A DNA stretch of 64,000 nt from Taishania sp037189645. GTDB taxonomy: Bacteria; Bacteroidota; Bacteroidia; Flavobacteriales_D; Crocinitomicaceae. Positions 42,945 through 51,190 of the stretch are shown here, in pieces. Numbering within the stretch: position 1 is the stretch's first letter; every line of letters begins with the position of its first letter. The stretch lies in NCBI GenBank assembly GCA_037189645.1, contig JBBCIY010000004.1, positions 124,001 to 188,000 on the forward strand, given 5' to 3'. A program made the translations under genes and the position numbers. The notes beneath the pieces were generated by a model. The model made no database searches. It saw nothing but the letters and a program-made list of their open reading frames with translations, and was not told the origin of the DNA.

Positions 42945-43538
42945 ATGAAAGAAAAAATCGAGTACAACGACGAAACTACTAAAAAGATCGCTGATCACTA
43001 TACGGATATTCTCAAACAAATCGGGGAAAACCCGGGCCGTGAAGGGTTGGAAAAAACACCGGAGCGTGTAGCCAAAGCATTGCAGTACCTTACACACGGA
43101 TACGATCTGAATCCGGACGACATCATCAACCAGGCGATCTTCCATGAGGAATACTCCGAAATGGTCATCGTGAAAGATATCGAAGTATATTCCATGTGTG
43201 AGCATCACATGCTGCCGTTTTTCGGGAAGGCGCACGTTGCGTATATCCCCAAAGGGAAAATCGTCGGCCTGAGTAAAATACCGCGTATCGTTGACGCATA
43301 CGCCAGGAGACTGCAGGTACAGGAACGTCTGACCATTGAAATCCGGGATTGCATCCAGCGCACACTGAACCCCGCTGGAGTGGCGGTAGTAATGGAATGT
43401 TCACATATGTGCATGCAGATGCGAGGCGTGCAAAAACAAAATTCTACCACAACGACATCGGCATTTACCGGGATCTTCCTGAACAATGATGCTACCCGAA
43501 AAGAATTTATCAACCTGATACAGGCAAAGCTTCACTGA
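42945..43538 (+). CDS. folE: GTP cyclohydrolase I
   Basis: A 197-residue T-fold enzyme converting GTP to 7,8-dihydroneopterin triphosphate, the entry to folate, queuosine and biopterin. The zinc ligands are in place: C85 and H88 (SMCEHHMLPF) and C156 (CSHMCMQMRG). GREGLEKTPERVAKAL, GKAHVAYIP and VGLSKIPRIVDAYARRLQVQE are diagnostic. The ATG at 42945 (MKEKIEYND) is preferred over the GTG at 42918. It follows queD on the same transcript. Confidence 0.94.
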   Translation: MKEKIEYNDETTKKIADHYTDILKQIGENPGREGLEKTPERVAKALQYLTHGYDLNPDDIINQAIFHEEYSEMVIVKDIEVYSMCEHHMLPFFGKAHVAYIPKGKIVGLSKIPRIVDAYARRLQVQERLTIEIRDCIQRTLNPAGVAVVMECSHMCMQMRGVQKQNSTTTTSAFTGIFLNNDATRKEFINLIQAKLH

Positions 43539-43726
43539 TCTGCGAGCAGGTAAAAACCAGCCTCAGCAGCAAGCGAATGCTTCATTCTGATTCCACACGC
43601 TGTAAAAACGCGTCTTTTTGTCAGGAAATCGTGTAAAATTGGCATTGCAACATACTTTAACAATAAATTGTATGAATTTTGCGCTGCTCCTATTAAATTT
43701 ATGTTGAATTTAAAATTTGAATTGAA

Positions 43727-44443
43727 ATGACAGGATTTTCTTTTGGACCGGCAATGATCATCGGGTTAGTTTTCATGGGTATTGGTATGCTTGTGGGATA
43801 CATCCTGAAAAGAAAGTTTCAGCAATACAGTAAAATTCCTTCTCAAAGAGGGCTTTCAGGAAAAGAAATAGCCGAAATGATGCTCCGGGACTACGGAATT
43901 CACGATGTTCGTGTAATTTCAGTAGAAGGCCAGCTGACAGACCATTACAATCCTATGAACAAAACCGTGAACCTTTCACCGGACGTGTACAATGGAAGAA
44001 ATGCCGCCGCTGCGGCTGTCGCTGCCCATGAGTGCGGACACGCGGTTCAGCACGCTACAGCCTATGCTCCGCTGAACTGGAGATCCAAACTGGTTCCATT
44101 ACAGCATGCCAGTGGGATGATCCTGAACATACTCATGATGGCGACTATTTTCGGAGGTGCTTTCTTGTACAACACCTTTCCGATCGATACCATTCTTATC
44201 ATCGTATGTATCGCATACGGAGCGATCGCTTTGTTCAGTATCGTAACGCTTCCTGTTGAGTTTGATGCATCCAGGCGTGCGCTTGCCTGGATCAAAGACA
44301 GCGGAGTTTCCACACACGGTGAATACGAGCAGTCAAAAGACGCATTGAAATGGGCTGCCACAACGTATGTAGTAGCCGCGTTAGGAGCGATTACAACATT
44401 GATTTATTACATTTCAATGTTGCTGGGAAGAAGCAATGATTAA
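43727..44443 (+). CDS. YugP-type neutral zinc metallopeptidase
   Basis: A 238-residue membrane protein. A hydrophobic N-terminal helix (about 8-25) anchors the chain; GLSGKEIAEMMLRDYGIHDVRV precedes the metal site AAAAVAAHECGHAVQHATAY, where the two His and Glu of HECGH form a zincin motif. Two or three further helices (MILNILMMATIFGGAFLY, TILIIVCIAYGAIALFS, and one near the C-terminus) follow. DASRRALAWIKDSGV is also typical. The family is thought to have a membrane-linked protease role; substrates are unknown. Gene ends converge on the M43 protease with nine bases between. Confidence 0.88.
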   Translation: MTGFSFGPAMIIGLVFMGIGMLVGYILKRKFQQYSKIPSQRGLSGKEIAEMMLRDYGIHDVRVISVEGQLTDHYNPMNKTVNLSPDVYNGRNAAAAAVAAHECGHAVQHATAYAPLNWRSKLVPLQHASGMILNILMMATIFGGAFLYNTFPIDTILIIVCIAYGAIALFSIVTLPVEFDASRRALAWIKDSGVSTHGEYEQSKDALKWAATTYVVAALGAITTLIYYISMLLGRSND

Positions 44444-44452
44444 CCCCATTGG

Positions 44453-45631
44453 TTATCTCATAATAACTATTTTTTCGTTCCGGTTTTGGTTGCTGATAAA
44501 ATAAGTCCCCGCAGCCAGGCCTGAAACGTTTATCCTGAGCTGACCGTTCTCAGTTACACCATCGTAATCAATGGCATTTCCGAACAGATCAGAAAGTAAA
44601 ACCGTTTCAAACGCACCCTGGCTAACAGATACGATCAGTTCATCTGTCGCGGGATTCGGATAAACATAAAAACCATCTTTTAATACGGCTGCAATTGCGG
44701 CCGTATTTTCTATCAGCCCTGTTTCCACTAAATTTTCATGCTGCCAGAGATTACTCCTTCCTCCTATGGAACTATTCAGGCAATTTACCATTCGTTCCTT
44801 TTGTCCTTCTGTAAACATTAAATTACAGTAGCTGCCCGTCATAAAATTCTGTACATTTTCAATTACCGGCGGATTGCAGCCTGAAAGATCCAGTTCACAC
44901 CCTGAAGATTGAGTGATGGGCGTATCCGGAACCTCATCATCCCCGCAAGGCCCTGATCCTATCATATCGTCCCATGGGTGCTTTAAATTGAAATAATGCC
45001 CTGCTTCATGCGTCAGTACATGGCGCGCATATTCTCCTGCCGTACCTGTATAGCCCAAGTAATCGTATTGCATCATAATCCCGTCCCGCTCAGGATAAAA
45101 TTCCGCGTATTCAGGATACCAGGCATAAGCAGCCGCATATCCGTTCAATGATTTTGAAACCCATATATTCAGGTATTTATGCTGCGGCCATTGATTGATT
45201 TGCGATGAATCCTCCCAGCCGTAATTAGTCAGGTTCGTATAAATCCTGTTGATGCCGGTCGTAGGGTTTCCATCAGGGTCCAGTTTTGCTAATTTAAAAG
45301 TGACACCTATGTCGGCAATGTTATTCACAAATGCAGGCACTACATTGACCGTATCCCAGTTCTGTTTGTTAAAATCTTCATTCAATGCTTCCAGTGCATA
45401 ATTGATCTGATCATCAGAAACATTCTCCGGGCCGTTCAAATGCAAAACATGGAATACAACAGGAATAATATATTCATTTGATTTTCCAATATTTACATCT
45501 TTCTTTTTCGTGTTATTCACAATAACAACGTTTTTCATCTTTTCATTCTGTCCACACGTATAATTTTCCTGTGAATACGAAAAACCTGCAGAAAAAACGC
45601 CGGAAATCAACAATGGGATTATTTTACGCAT
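44453..45631 (-). CDS. M43-family metalloprotease with T9SS type A tail
   Basis: A 392-residue secreted protease related to cytophagalysin/pappalysin. The signal peptide is MRKIIPLLISGVFSAGFSYSQ. The catalytic motif is HEAGHYFNLKH (H208, E209, H212, H218), where the usual Gly of the metzincin consensus is Asn, as is common in bacterial M43 members. The Met-turn region reads NFMTGSYCNLMFTEGQKERM. The last 75 residues form a type A T9SS signal (FYVYPNPATDELIVS, LLSDLFGNAID, LAAGTYFIS). It would be exported to the cell surface or medium. The ATG at 45631 is set by the signal peptide; the frame runs on upstream without meaning. Confidence 0.88.
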   Translation of the reverse strand: MRKIIPLLISGVFSAGFSYSQENYTCGQNEKMKNVVIVNNTKKKDVNIGKSNEYIIPVVFHVLHLNGPENVSDDQINYALEALNEDFNKQNWDTVNVVPAFVNNIADIGVTFKLAKLDPDGNPTTGINRIYTNLTNYGWEDSSQINQWPQHKYLNIWVSKSLNGYAAAYAWYPEYAEFYPERDGIMMQYDYLGYTGTAGEYARHVLTHEAGHYFNLKHPWDDMIGSGPCGDDEVPDTPITQSSGCELDLSGCNPPVIENVQNFMTGSYCNLMFTEGQKERMVNCLNSSIGGRSNLWQHENLVETGLIENTAAIAAVLKDGFYVYPNPATDELIVSVSQGAFETVLLSDLFGNAIDYDGVTENGQLRINVSGLAAGTYFISNQNRNEKIVIMR

Positions 45632-45675
45632 AATCGTGTTTATTATGGAGTTACTCACTAGTAAATTTAAACAAT

Positions 45676-45683
45676 TAATTTTG
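45676..45683 (+). promoter_or_regulatory. -7 element abutting an AlbA_2 gene
   Basis: TAATTTTG fits TAnnTTTG. It ends seven bases before the ATG at 45691, so transcription would start at the start codon (leaderless). No TTG is seen at the 19-base position, so the call is moderate. Confidence 0.4.
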
Positions 45684-45690
45684 TATTCTG

Positions 45691-46314
45691 ATGGAAAATT
45701 ACCTGGAAGCACTGATACAAAAACGGGAAGGAGAACAAACCGAGTTTCTTCCATATCCCGAATCTTCTTTTATGATCGCGAAAACACTCTGTGCATTCGC
45801 AAATAAAGAAGGAGGGAGTTTGTTAATAGGAATACGGAAAAACGGGAAAGTAGCGGGAACCGAGCCATCGGAGAGCTACAGTATTGTCGCCACTGCAGCA
45901 AACCTTTGCACACCGCCTGTTCTGTTTGATTCCGTACTGATTCAATCTTCCCATAAGATCGTCCTGGAAATCCGCGTTCCCAAAAGCAGTGAGGTACATA
46001 AATTACTTGTCGATGACAAATGGGTTCCTTACATACGTTTCAACGACCTTTCCTTAAAGGCGAATTCTGTTCTGAAAAAATACCTGGACCTGAAAAAAAG
46101 CTCCCCTGACCAGATCAGTTTACCGGAAGAAACAAACAATATCCTGTCTCTTTTCAAAGCAGATAATTCCCTTACACTGACACAAATCGTCAAAAAAATA
46201 AATCTGAAACGGGAAAAAGCAGAAATGCTGCTCGCACAGCTTCTTGTTACGAATAAAATCGAAATGGATCTCCAGGAAAATGCGATCGTATATCAACTTC
46301 ACAAAGAACATTAA
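45691..46314 (+). CDS. AlbA_2/Schlafen-like domain protein
   Basis: A 207-residue cytoplasmic protein. The AlbA_2 domain covers about 12-125, with EQTEFLPYPESSFMIAKTLCAFANKEGGSLLIGIRKNG (quoted in parts: KTLCAFANKEGG, LLIGIRKNGKVAG), which is the typical nucleic-acid-binding start of such proteins, and KIVLEIRVPKSSEVHKL. The C-terminal region (about 140-205) is a likely winged helix (LTLTQIVKKINLKREKAEMLLAQLL). These proteins are often transcription regulators. It is divergent from the M43 protease gene and lies just before the putative origin region. Confidence 0.75.
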   Translation: MENYLEALIQKREGEQTEFLPYPESSFMIAKTLCAFANKEGGSLLIGIRKNGKVAGTEPSESYSIVATAANLCTPPVLFDSVLIQSSHKIVLEIRVPKSSEVHKLLVDDKWVPYIRFNDLSLKANSVLKKYLDLKKSSPDQISLPEETNNILSLFKADNSLTLTQIVKKINLKREKAEMLLAQLLVTNKIEMDLQENAIVYQLHKEH

Positions 46315-46395
46315 AATATGTTAAATATCAATAAATATTCACTATTTTCCCTTAAATTTATGGCTGTTACGGTAACGCTATAAAATAATAGAATC

Positions 46396-46587
46396 ATGGG
46401 AAGACCACCAACAAAACCTGCTAGGTTGAAGAACGGATTTTATATAGAAGTTAAAAATCCGGGTTCCGGAGCCATTATAATCCGAAGAGATACACAGGAA
46501 CAAATGATGTTGGCAGCTGAAGAGTATTCACGAACAAAACAAGTCAACATTCTCGGTGAAATGAAAGATGATAAATGGGTTGACTGA
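46396..46587 (+). CDS. Small conserved protein of unknown function
   Basis: A 63-residue basic protein: it starts MGRPPTKPARLKNGFYIEV and continues with GAIIIRRDTQEQMMLAAEEY. It has no signal or membrane segment. The initial GRPPTKP resembles an AT-hook-like or ribosome/DNA-binding Arg-Pro segment. It ends at a terminator, supporting a real gene. I recall similar short proteins in related genera, but the function is unknown. It is the last gene before the putative replication origin. Confidence 0.65.
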   Translation: MGRPPTKPARLKNGFYIEVKNPGSGAIIIRRDTQEQMMLAAEEYSRTKQVNILGEMKDDKWVD

Positions 46588-47227
46588 TCATTTATCCGTT
46601 CTTCATTCAAAAGATAACGTCCCGCTCCGGCGGGATTTTTTGTATCAACAAACCTGCATACTTATTCACAAATCCATATCCGGTGCATCGACAAACCCCC
46701 GTAAAAGCAGGTATTTCATCTGTAATTTATCCACCCAAATACAAAATTAATTGTTAATTCATGTGAATAACTATCCATAACTATTATTAGGAAATTCCGA
46801 TTTCTCACCTATACAAAACCGGAAATGACATTTCAAAGAAAGTTTACCTGTTTTTTAGAGGTAGTTATCACCATATTTCTGAACCATTAACCTTGTTTTA
46901 ATAAATTATTTAATCAACATTAACACCTTCCTCAATAATTGTTAATATGTAATTAATACATACATTTACAATTAGTTACATACCTTATAAATAGTGGATA
47001 ATTAGCTGATAAATTCACATTTTCCACATTTGAAAGCAAAAATCAATAAATCTATACACATATCAACAGCCTTAATAAAAGGAATAAAAAATTTTAAAAT
47101 TTAAATCTTCTTTTTTATTTATACTTTATTGGAAGAAAATCTGAAATTTATTTGTTTGAAATAATTTTCCTTACATTTAACCTGAACTTGAAAATGCTTA
47201 GCAGGTTAGCTACTGATAATCAAATAA
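46588..47227. other. Candidate replication origin (oriC) in a 640-base gene-free region
   Basis: No gene fits in these 640 bases, which are strongly AT-rich. Several sequences lie one mismatch from the DnaA box TTATCCACA: TTATTCACA (46662-46670, +), TTATCCACC (46727-46735, +), TTATTCACA (46762-46770, -), TTATCCACT (46993-47001, -) and TTTTCCACA (47020-47028, +). A pure A/T-rich tract at 47081-47130, rich in AAATTTAAA-type words, could be the unwinding element. In lines counted by hand, C generally exceeds G on the plus strand to the left and G exceeds C to the right, with exceptions. parS sites and mnmG lie within 10 kb. dnaA is not here, which is acceptable for Bacteroidota. Confidence 0.6.
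46620..46635 (+). terminator. Terminator after the 63-residue gene
   Basis: TCCCGC (46620-46625) pairs with GCGGGA (46630-46635), four-base loop, followed by six T. It ends rightward transcription before the putative origin. Confidence 0.75.
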
Positions 47228-50200
47228 ATGTTTAAATTTTTACAGGATTTAAAAAGCAACGAAATCGACTTCAGACCTTATCGTCAGAAAGAGAATGACT
47301 TTAAACGGCTGGCAACGATCAATCTTGTCGTGAGCTTGTTTGTTGCTCCTCTTTTTTCCCTTTTGATAAAAGATACGGAAATCTCTGTCATTTACTATTA
47401 TTTAGGTCTGGCATATACGCTGCTTTTTCCTCTTTACATTTCATTTTGCTGGTACATTCCGCAGTTCCGGGATAAATTATTCTATTTTTTCATCTTCCAC
47501 ATTTTCGGAATGACGTTTTTCGCGTTCATTGACCTAGTGGAAAACAACTTTCAGGTCATAGATCTGTTGAGTTTCTTTTGCCTGTTTGGAGTCAGCATAC
47601 TGGTCATTCAACGCTTTTATTTCGGGATGATCTATGTTCTGTATGTACTGGTTTCCCTTATTTATGGTTTCCAGTTCGTAGAAGATGACCAAGTTATTTC
47701 TCATAAACTGATCCTGGGATTTTTTATCGCTCTTTCACTGAGCGCGTTGATGGTCTTTTATGTGCGAAACAGGATGTTGCTGTCTATTTTTGATTTCAAC
47801 AGGTACCTTAAGAAACTGTCCCAGGGGGATAAATTCGGGTTTTTCCTGTTTAAGATCGAAAATGAGAAAGTTAAGATTCTTGATTTTGATGAAGACATAG
47901 CCTTCTCCATTACCAGGAAGAGAGAAAATTCAAAGGAAGACTTATCCACCATCTTTAACGAGAAGCTGACTAAGAACGACATAAAGAACCTGACTTCACT
48001 GGAAGAAGATCAATACATCACCAAGATCGTGAAGATCGGGGACAACAATTTTGAGCTGGTCTTATCTCCTATCAAGCTTCACAGGAAAGAATACTTCCTT
48101 GTAAAATCAAACAATGTCACGGAGCGCATTAAGGAGCAGGAAGAACTGATCCTCAGCGAACGGAAATACCGGAACCTCTACAATGAGAATCAGGCCGGGG
48201 TTTTTACCATTGATCCGGATTTCAGGATCGTGAACTACAACGTAACATTTGAAAAAATGTTCGAGGGAACTTTTAAAACCGGTGATCTATTCGTGGAAGA
48301 TGAAGAAATGAGGGATCTGTTTGAAATTGTTTATGACAAACACAACCTGAATAATTACCAGACACATTTTACCCTTAAAAACGGTACCATCAAGTGGTTC
48401 GTTTTCAATTTTTACTTTGATGTGCAGAATAACCTGATCGAAGGAACTGTTGTGGATGTTTCAGAGATTCAGAAAGCTACCGATGCACTTAGAAAAAGCG
48501 AAGAGAAATATAAACTCATCTACGAAGAGTCAAACGATGCCATCCTGCTTTTAGACGGAGACAGGGTCATAGATGTTAACAGGAGAGGAATGCAGTTGTT
48601 CGGTATTCCGAAGGAAGATTTCCTCCAGGTAAACATATGGGATCTGACCCATGACCAGACCGACCAGCTGAAATTTCTCATTAAAAAATACAAGCACAGG
48701 TTAACCGTTTCGGGAACCGTCAAGTTCAACTGGACGTTCAAAGGAAGATTCAATCCCATCGAAGCGGAGGTCGCCATTGTTGAGCTGACGATCGGGAGAC
48801 AGATCATCCACCAGTGTGTTATTCATGACGTTACCGAAAAGAACAATACGATCCGGGCATTGGAAAAGAGTACGGAAAACTTCAGGTCTGTCCTGGAAAG
48901 CACCCCGGAAGGTATTTTTATCCTGAAGGACGGATCGATTCTTTATGCGAATAAGGAAGTGTACCAATTGATCGGAAGCGATGAGATAGACATTAAGAAG
49001 CTGTTTGTACCGGACGATCAGGTTCGTTTTGAACAGCTGCTGGAACAAAAGCAGACGAACAAGAAAAACATTGAAAGCCAGCTGAACATTCAATCTTCTG
49101 ATGGGGCCATCCTGGTAGATTTAACGATGGTAAACACGACATTTGGGTCTACGGATGCGGTGTTGATCATTTTGAAGGATATTTCCCTGCAGATGCAGCT
49201 TTCAAAAGAAGTATTAAGAGCCGAGCTGGCAGAAGAAACGACTAAAAAGCTGGAAATTGAGATCAAAGAGCGGATCAAGACAGAAAAAGAGCTTCAGAAC
49301 CTGCTTTTAAAAACCCAGTCCATTTATGATTCCTCTTCCAACATGCTGCTTACAACGATTTCCCTGGATGGATATGTAACGTATTCGAATAAGCATGGCC
49401 AGGATTACTTCGGAAACATCATTCACAAGCCATTGGTTCCGGGAATCAGCCTGATCGACTATTTCATTCCGTTGTATTTCAGTTCCAGCATAGCGGATCA
49501 GGCCGGAAATTTTTTCCAGGAAGCTGTCGAAGCTGTTAAGAACGGAGTATCGAAACAATTTGAATTTCAGTTTGTTCACAACGGAACGAAAAAATGGCTG
49601 GAGGTATTTATGAACCCTATTTACGATACGGAGGGAATCATTTCTGAAATTTCCCTGATGAGCCACGATATAACCATTAAGAAAGAAGCGGAAAAGGAAA
49701 TCATAGAATCACTGAAAGAGAAAGAAATCCTGTTAAAGGAAATTCATCACAGGGTAAAGAATAACTTGCAGGTGATCTCCAGTATTCTGAACTTGCAGAC
49801 TTCATTCGTGTCGGATAAGAAAACAGTGGAAATCCTCCAGGAGAGCAGGAGCAGGATACGGTCAATGGCCATTATCCATGAGAATTTATACAGAACGACG
49901 AATTTTTCATCCATCGATTTTGCCGGTTACCTGACCAACCTGGTTATAAACCTGAGTTCCCTGTACAATGACGACGAGTCGAAAATTGATATCATTTATG
50001 ACCTTCAGCAGGTCGATATTTCCCTTGACCAGGCAGTACCATCCGGCCTGATCATGAACGAGCTCATCACAAATTGCCTGAAATATGCATTTGAAAAGGA
50101 AAATCCTTCCGGGAACCAGTTGCTGATCTCCATGAAAGAGGAGGGAGGCATCATTTACCTGAGGGTGAAAGACAACGGAATAGGTTTGCCTGAAAATTTT

Positions 50201-50326
50201 GAGATAGGAAAAACGGATACGCTGGGACTGCAACTGGTGGTTACTCTTTCCGAGCAGCTGGATGCGTCTCTGGAATATAAAAGTGAGCAGGGTACGGATT
50301 TTTTAATTAGTTTTGAAAAGTTATAG
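47228..50326 (+). CDS. Membrane PAS-domain sensor histidine kinase (HisKA_2 type)
   Basis: A 1032-residue kinase. The N-terminal 190 residues contain about six membrane helices (for example LVVSLFVAPLFSLLI, YYLGLAYTLLFPLYIS, ILGFFIALSLSALMVFYV). Four or more PAS-like modules follow between about 200 and 820, with visible starts such as ERKYRNLYNENQAGV, SEEKYKLIYEESNDAIL and STENFRSVLESTPEG. The HisKA_2 box is KEIHHRVKNNLQVISSILNLQ (split: EIHHRVKNN, H840/H841) and the ATPase N-box is SGLIMNELITNCLKYAFE, then DNGIGLPENF. It should phosphorylate the LytTR regulator encoded 11 bases downstream. A TACATTTA -7-like element lies at 47172-47179. Confidence 0.88.
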   Translation: MFKFLQDLKSNEIDFRPYRQKENDFKRLATINLVVSLFVAPLFSLLIKDTEISVIYYYLGLAYTLLFPLYISFCWYIPQFRDKLFYFFIFHIFGMTFFAFIDLVENNFQVIDLLSFFCLFGVSILVIQRFYFGMIYVLYVLVSLIYGFQFVEDDQVISHKLILGFFIALSLSALMVFYVRNRMLLSIFDFNRYLKKLSQGDKFGFFLFKIENEKVKILDFDEDIAFSITRKRENSKEDLSTIFNEKLTKNDIKNLTSLEEDQYITKIVKIGDNNFELVLSPIKLHRKEYFLVKSNNVTERIKEQEELILSERKYRNLYNENQAGVFTIDPDFRIVNYNVTFEKMFEGTFKTGDLFVEDEEMRDLFEIVYDKHNLNNYQTHFTLKNGTIKWFVFNFYFDVQNNLIEGTVVDVSEIQKATDALRKSEEKYKLIYEESNDAILLLDGDRVIDVNRRGMQLFGIPKEDFLQVNIWDLTHDQTDQLKFLIKKYKHRLTVSGTVKFNWTFKGRFNPIEAEVAIVELTIGRQIIHQCVIHDVTEKNNTIRALEKSTENFRSVLESTPEGIFILKDGSILYANKEVYQLIGSDEIDIKKLFVPDDQVRFEQLLEQKQTNKKNIESQLNIQSSDGAILVDLTMVNTTFGSTDAVLIILKDISLQMQLSKEVLRAELAEETTKKLEIEIKERIKTEKELQNLLLKTQSIYDSSSNMLLTTISLDGYVTYSNKHGQDYFGNIIHKPLVPGISLIDYFIPLYFSSSIADQAGNFFQEAVEAVKNGVSKQFEFQFVHNGTKKWLEVFMNPIYDTEGIISEISLMSHDITIKKEAEKEIIESLKEKEILLKEIHHRVKNNLQVISSILNLQTSFVSDKKTVEILQESRSRIRSMAIIHENLYRTTNFSSIDFAGYLTNLVINLSSLYNDDESKIDIIYDLQQVDISLDQAVPSGLIMNELITNCLKYAFEKENPSGNQLLISMKEEGGIIYLRVKDNGIGLPENFEIGKTDTLGLQLVVTLSEQLDASLEYKSEQGTDFLISFEKL

Positions 50327-50337
50327 GTTTTATTTGA

Positions 50338-51096
50338 ATGGGAAAAGTAAACGTTTTAGTAGTAGAAGATGAATCCATTGTATCAAAGGATATTCAAAAC
50401 AGCCTGGTGAAGTTGGGCTATTCTATAGCTGGTGCTGCTTCTTCCGGTGAAAAAGCTGTTGAACTTGCTCTTTTAACTGAGCCCGATGTCATTCTGATGG
50501 ACATTATGCTGAAAGGAGACATGAACGGAATAGAAACGGCTGAGAAAATCAAGACAGAGCTTAAAGTGCCGATCATCTTTCTCACTGCTTATGCTGACGA
50601 TGCTACCTTATCAAAGGCGAAAGTAATCGAACCATACGGGTATATCATCAAGCCTTTCAAGGAAATAGACCTGCACACTTCGATCGAAATGGCTATTTAC
50701 AAACATGGGAAGGAACAGGAAATTGTAAAAGAACGTGACTTTTTGCATTCGATCGTGGAAAACAAGGAAGTCAGCTCCGCGGATTCTATCTTTATCAAAG
50801 CCAACAGCAAACTGATAAAAATCAATAAATCCAACATCTATTACATTGAGGCGTTGAAGGATTATGTGGTCATCCATACAAAAGACACCCGTTATACCAT
50901 TCATTCCACGATGAAGGACATCGAAATAAAGATGGGATTGGATGAGTTTATTCGTGTTCACCGCTCCTTTATTGTCCGGCTGGATAAAATCGCTTCCATT
51001 GATTTTCCTAACCTGTACCTGGAAGACGACAAGAAAATGATCCCGATCGGAGGTTCTTACCGAGAGGAGCTGAGCAACCGGATCAATATGATTTAA
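50338..51096 (+). CDS. LytTR-family response regulator
   Basis: A 252-residue regulator. The receiver domain (1-120) has E10/D11, phospho-acceptor D55 (ILMDIMLKGDMNG), T83 and K105 (IIKPFKE). The LytTR DNA-binding domain (about 150-250) shows SIFIKANSKLIKI, IYYIEALKDYVVIHT and FIRVHRSFIVRLDKI. It is expected to take phosphate from the PAS kinase immediately upstream. Target promoters are unknown. The pairing of a HisKA_2 kinase with a LytTR regulator is common in Bacteroidota. Confidence 0.9.
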   Translation: MGKVNVLVVEDESIVSKDIQNSLVKLGYSIAGAASSGEKAVELALLTEPDVILMDIMLKGDMNGIETAEKIKTELKVPIIFLTAYADDATLSKAKVIEPYGYIIKPFKEIDLHTSIEMAIYKHGKEQEIVKERDFLHSIVENKEVSSADSIFIKANSKLIKINKSNIYYIEALKDYVVIHTKDTRYTIHSTMKDIEIKMGLDEFIRVHRSFIVRLDKIASIDFPNLYLEDDKKMIPIGGSYREELSNRINMI

Positions 51097-51190
51097 TGCA
51101 TACCATTCAATTAAAATTTTCTTAAATCTTTTATTCTCCGCAAAATACTTTTTAACTTAGTAAGTTTATATAAGTTATAAGGAAAAGTAT

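Noticed and set aside
44453..45754. Longer version of the M43 protease gene
   Set aside because: The upstream part runs antisense into the AlbA_2 gene; the signal peptide at 45631 is a clear start.
45691..46314. AlbA_2 protein as part of a phage-defence system
   Set aside because: Some Schlafen-like AlbA_2 proteins occur in defence loci, but no nuclease or toxin partner is present here.
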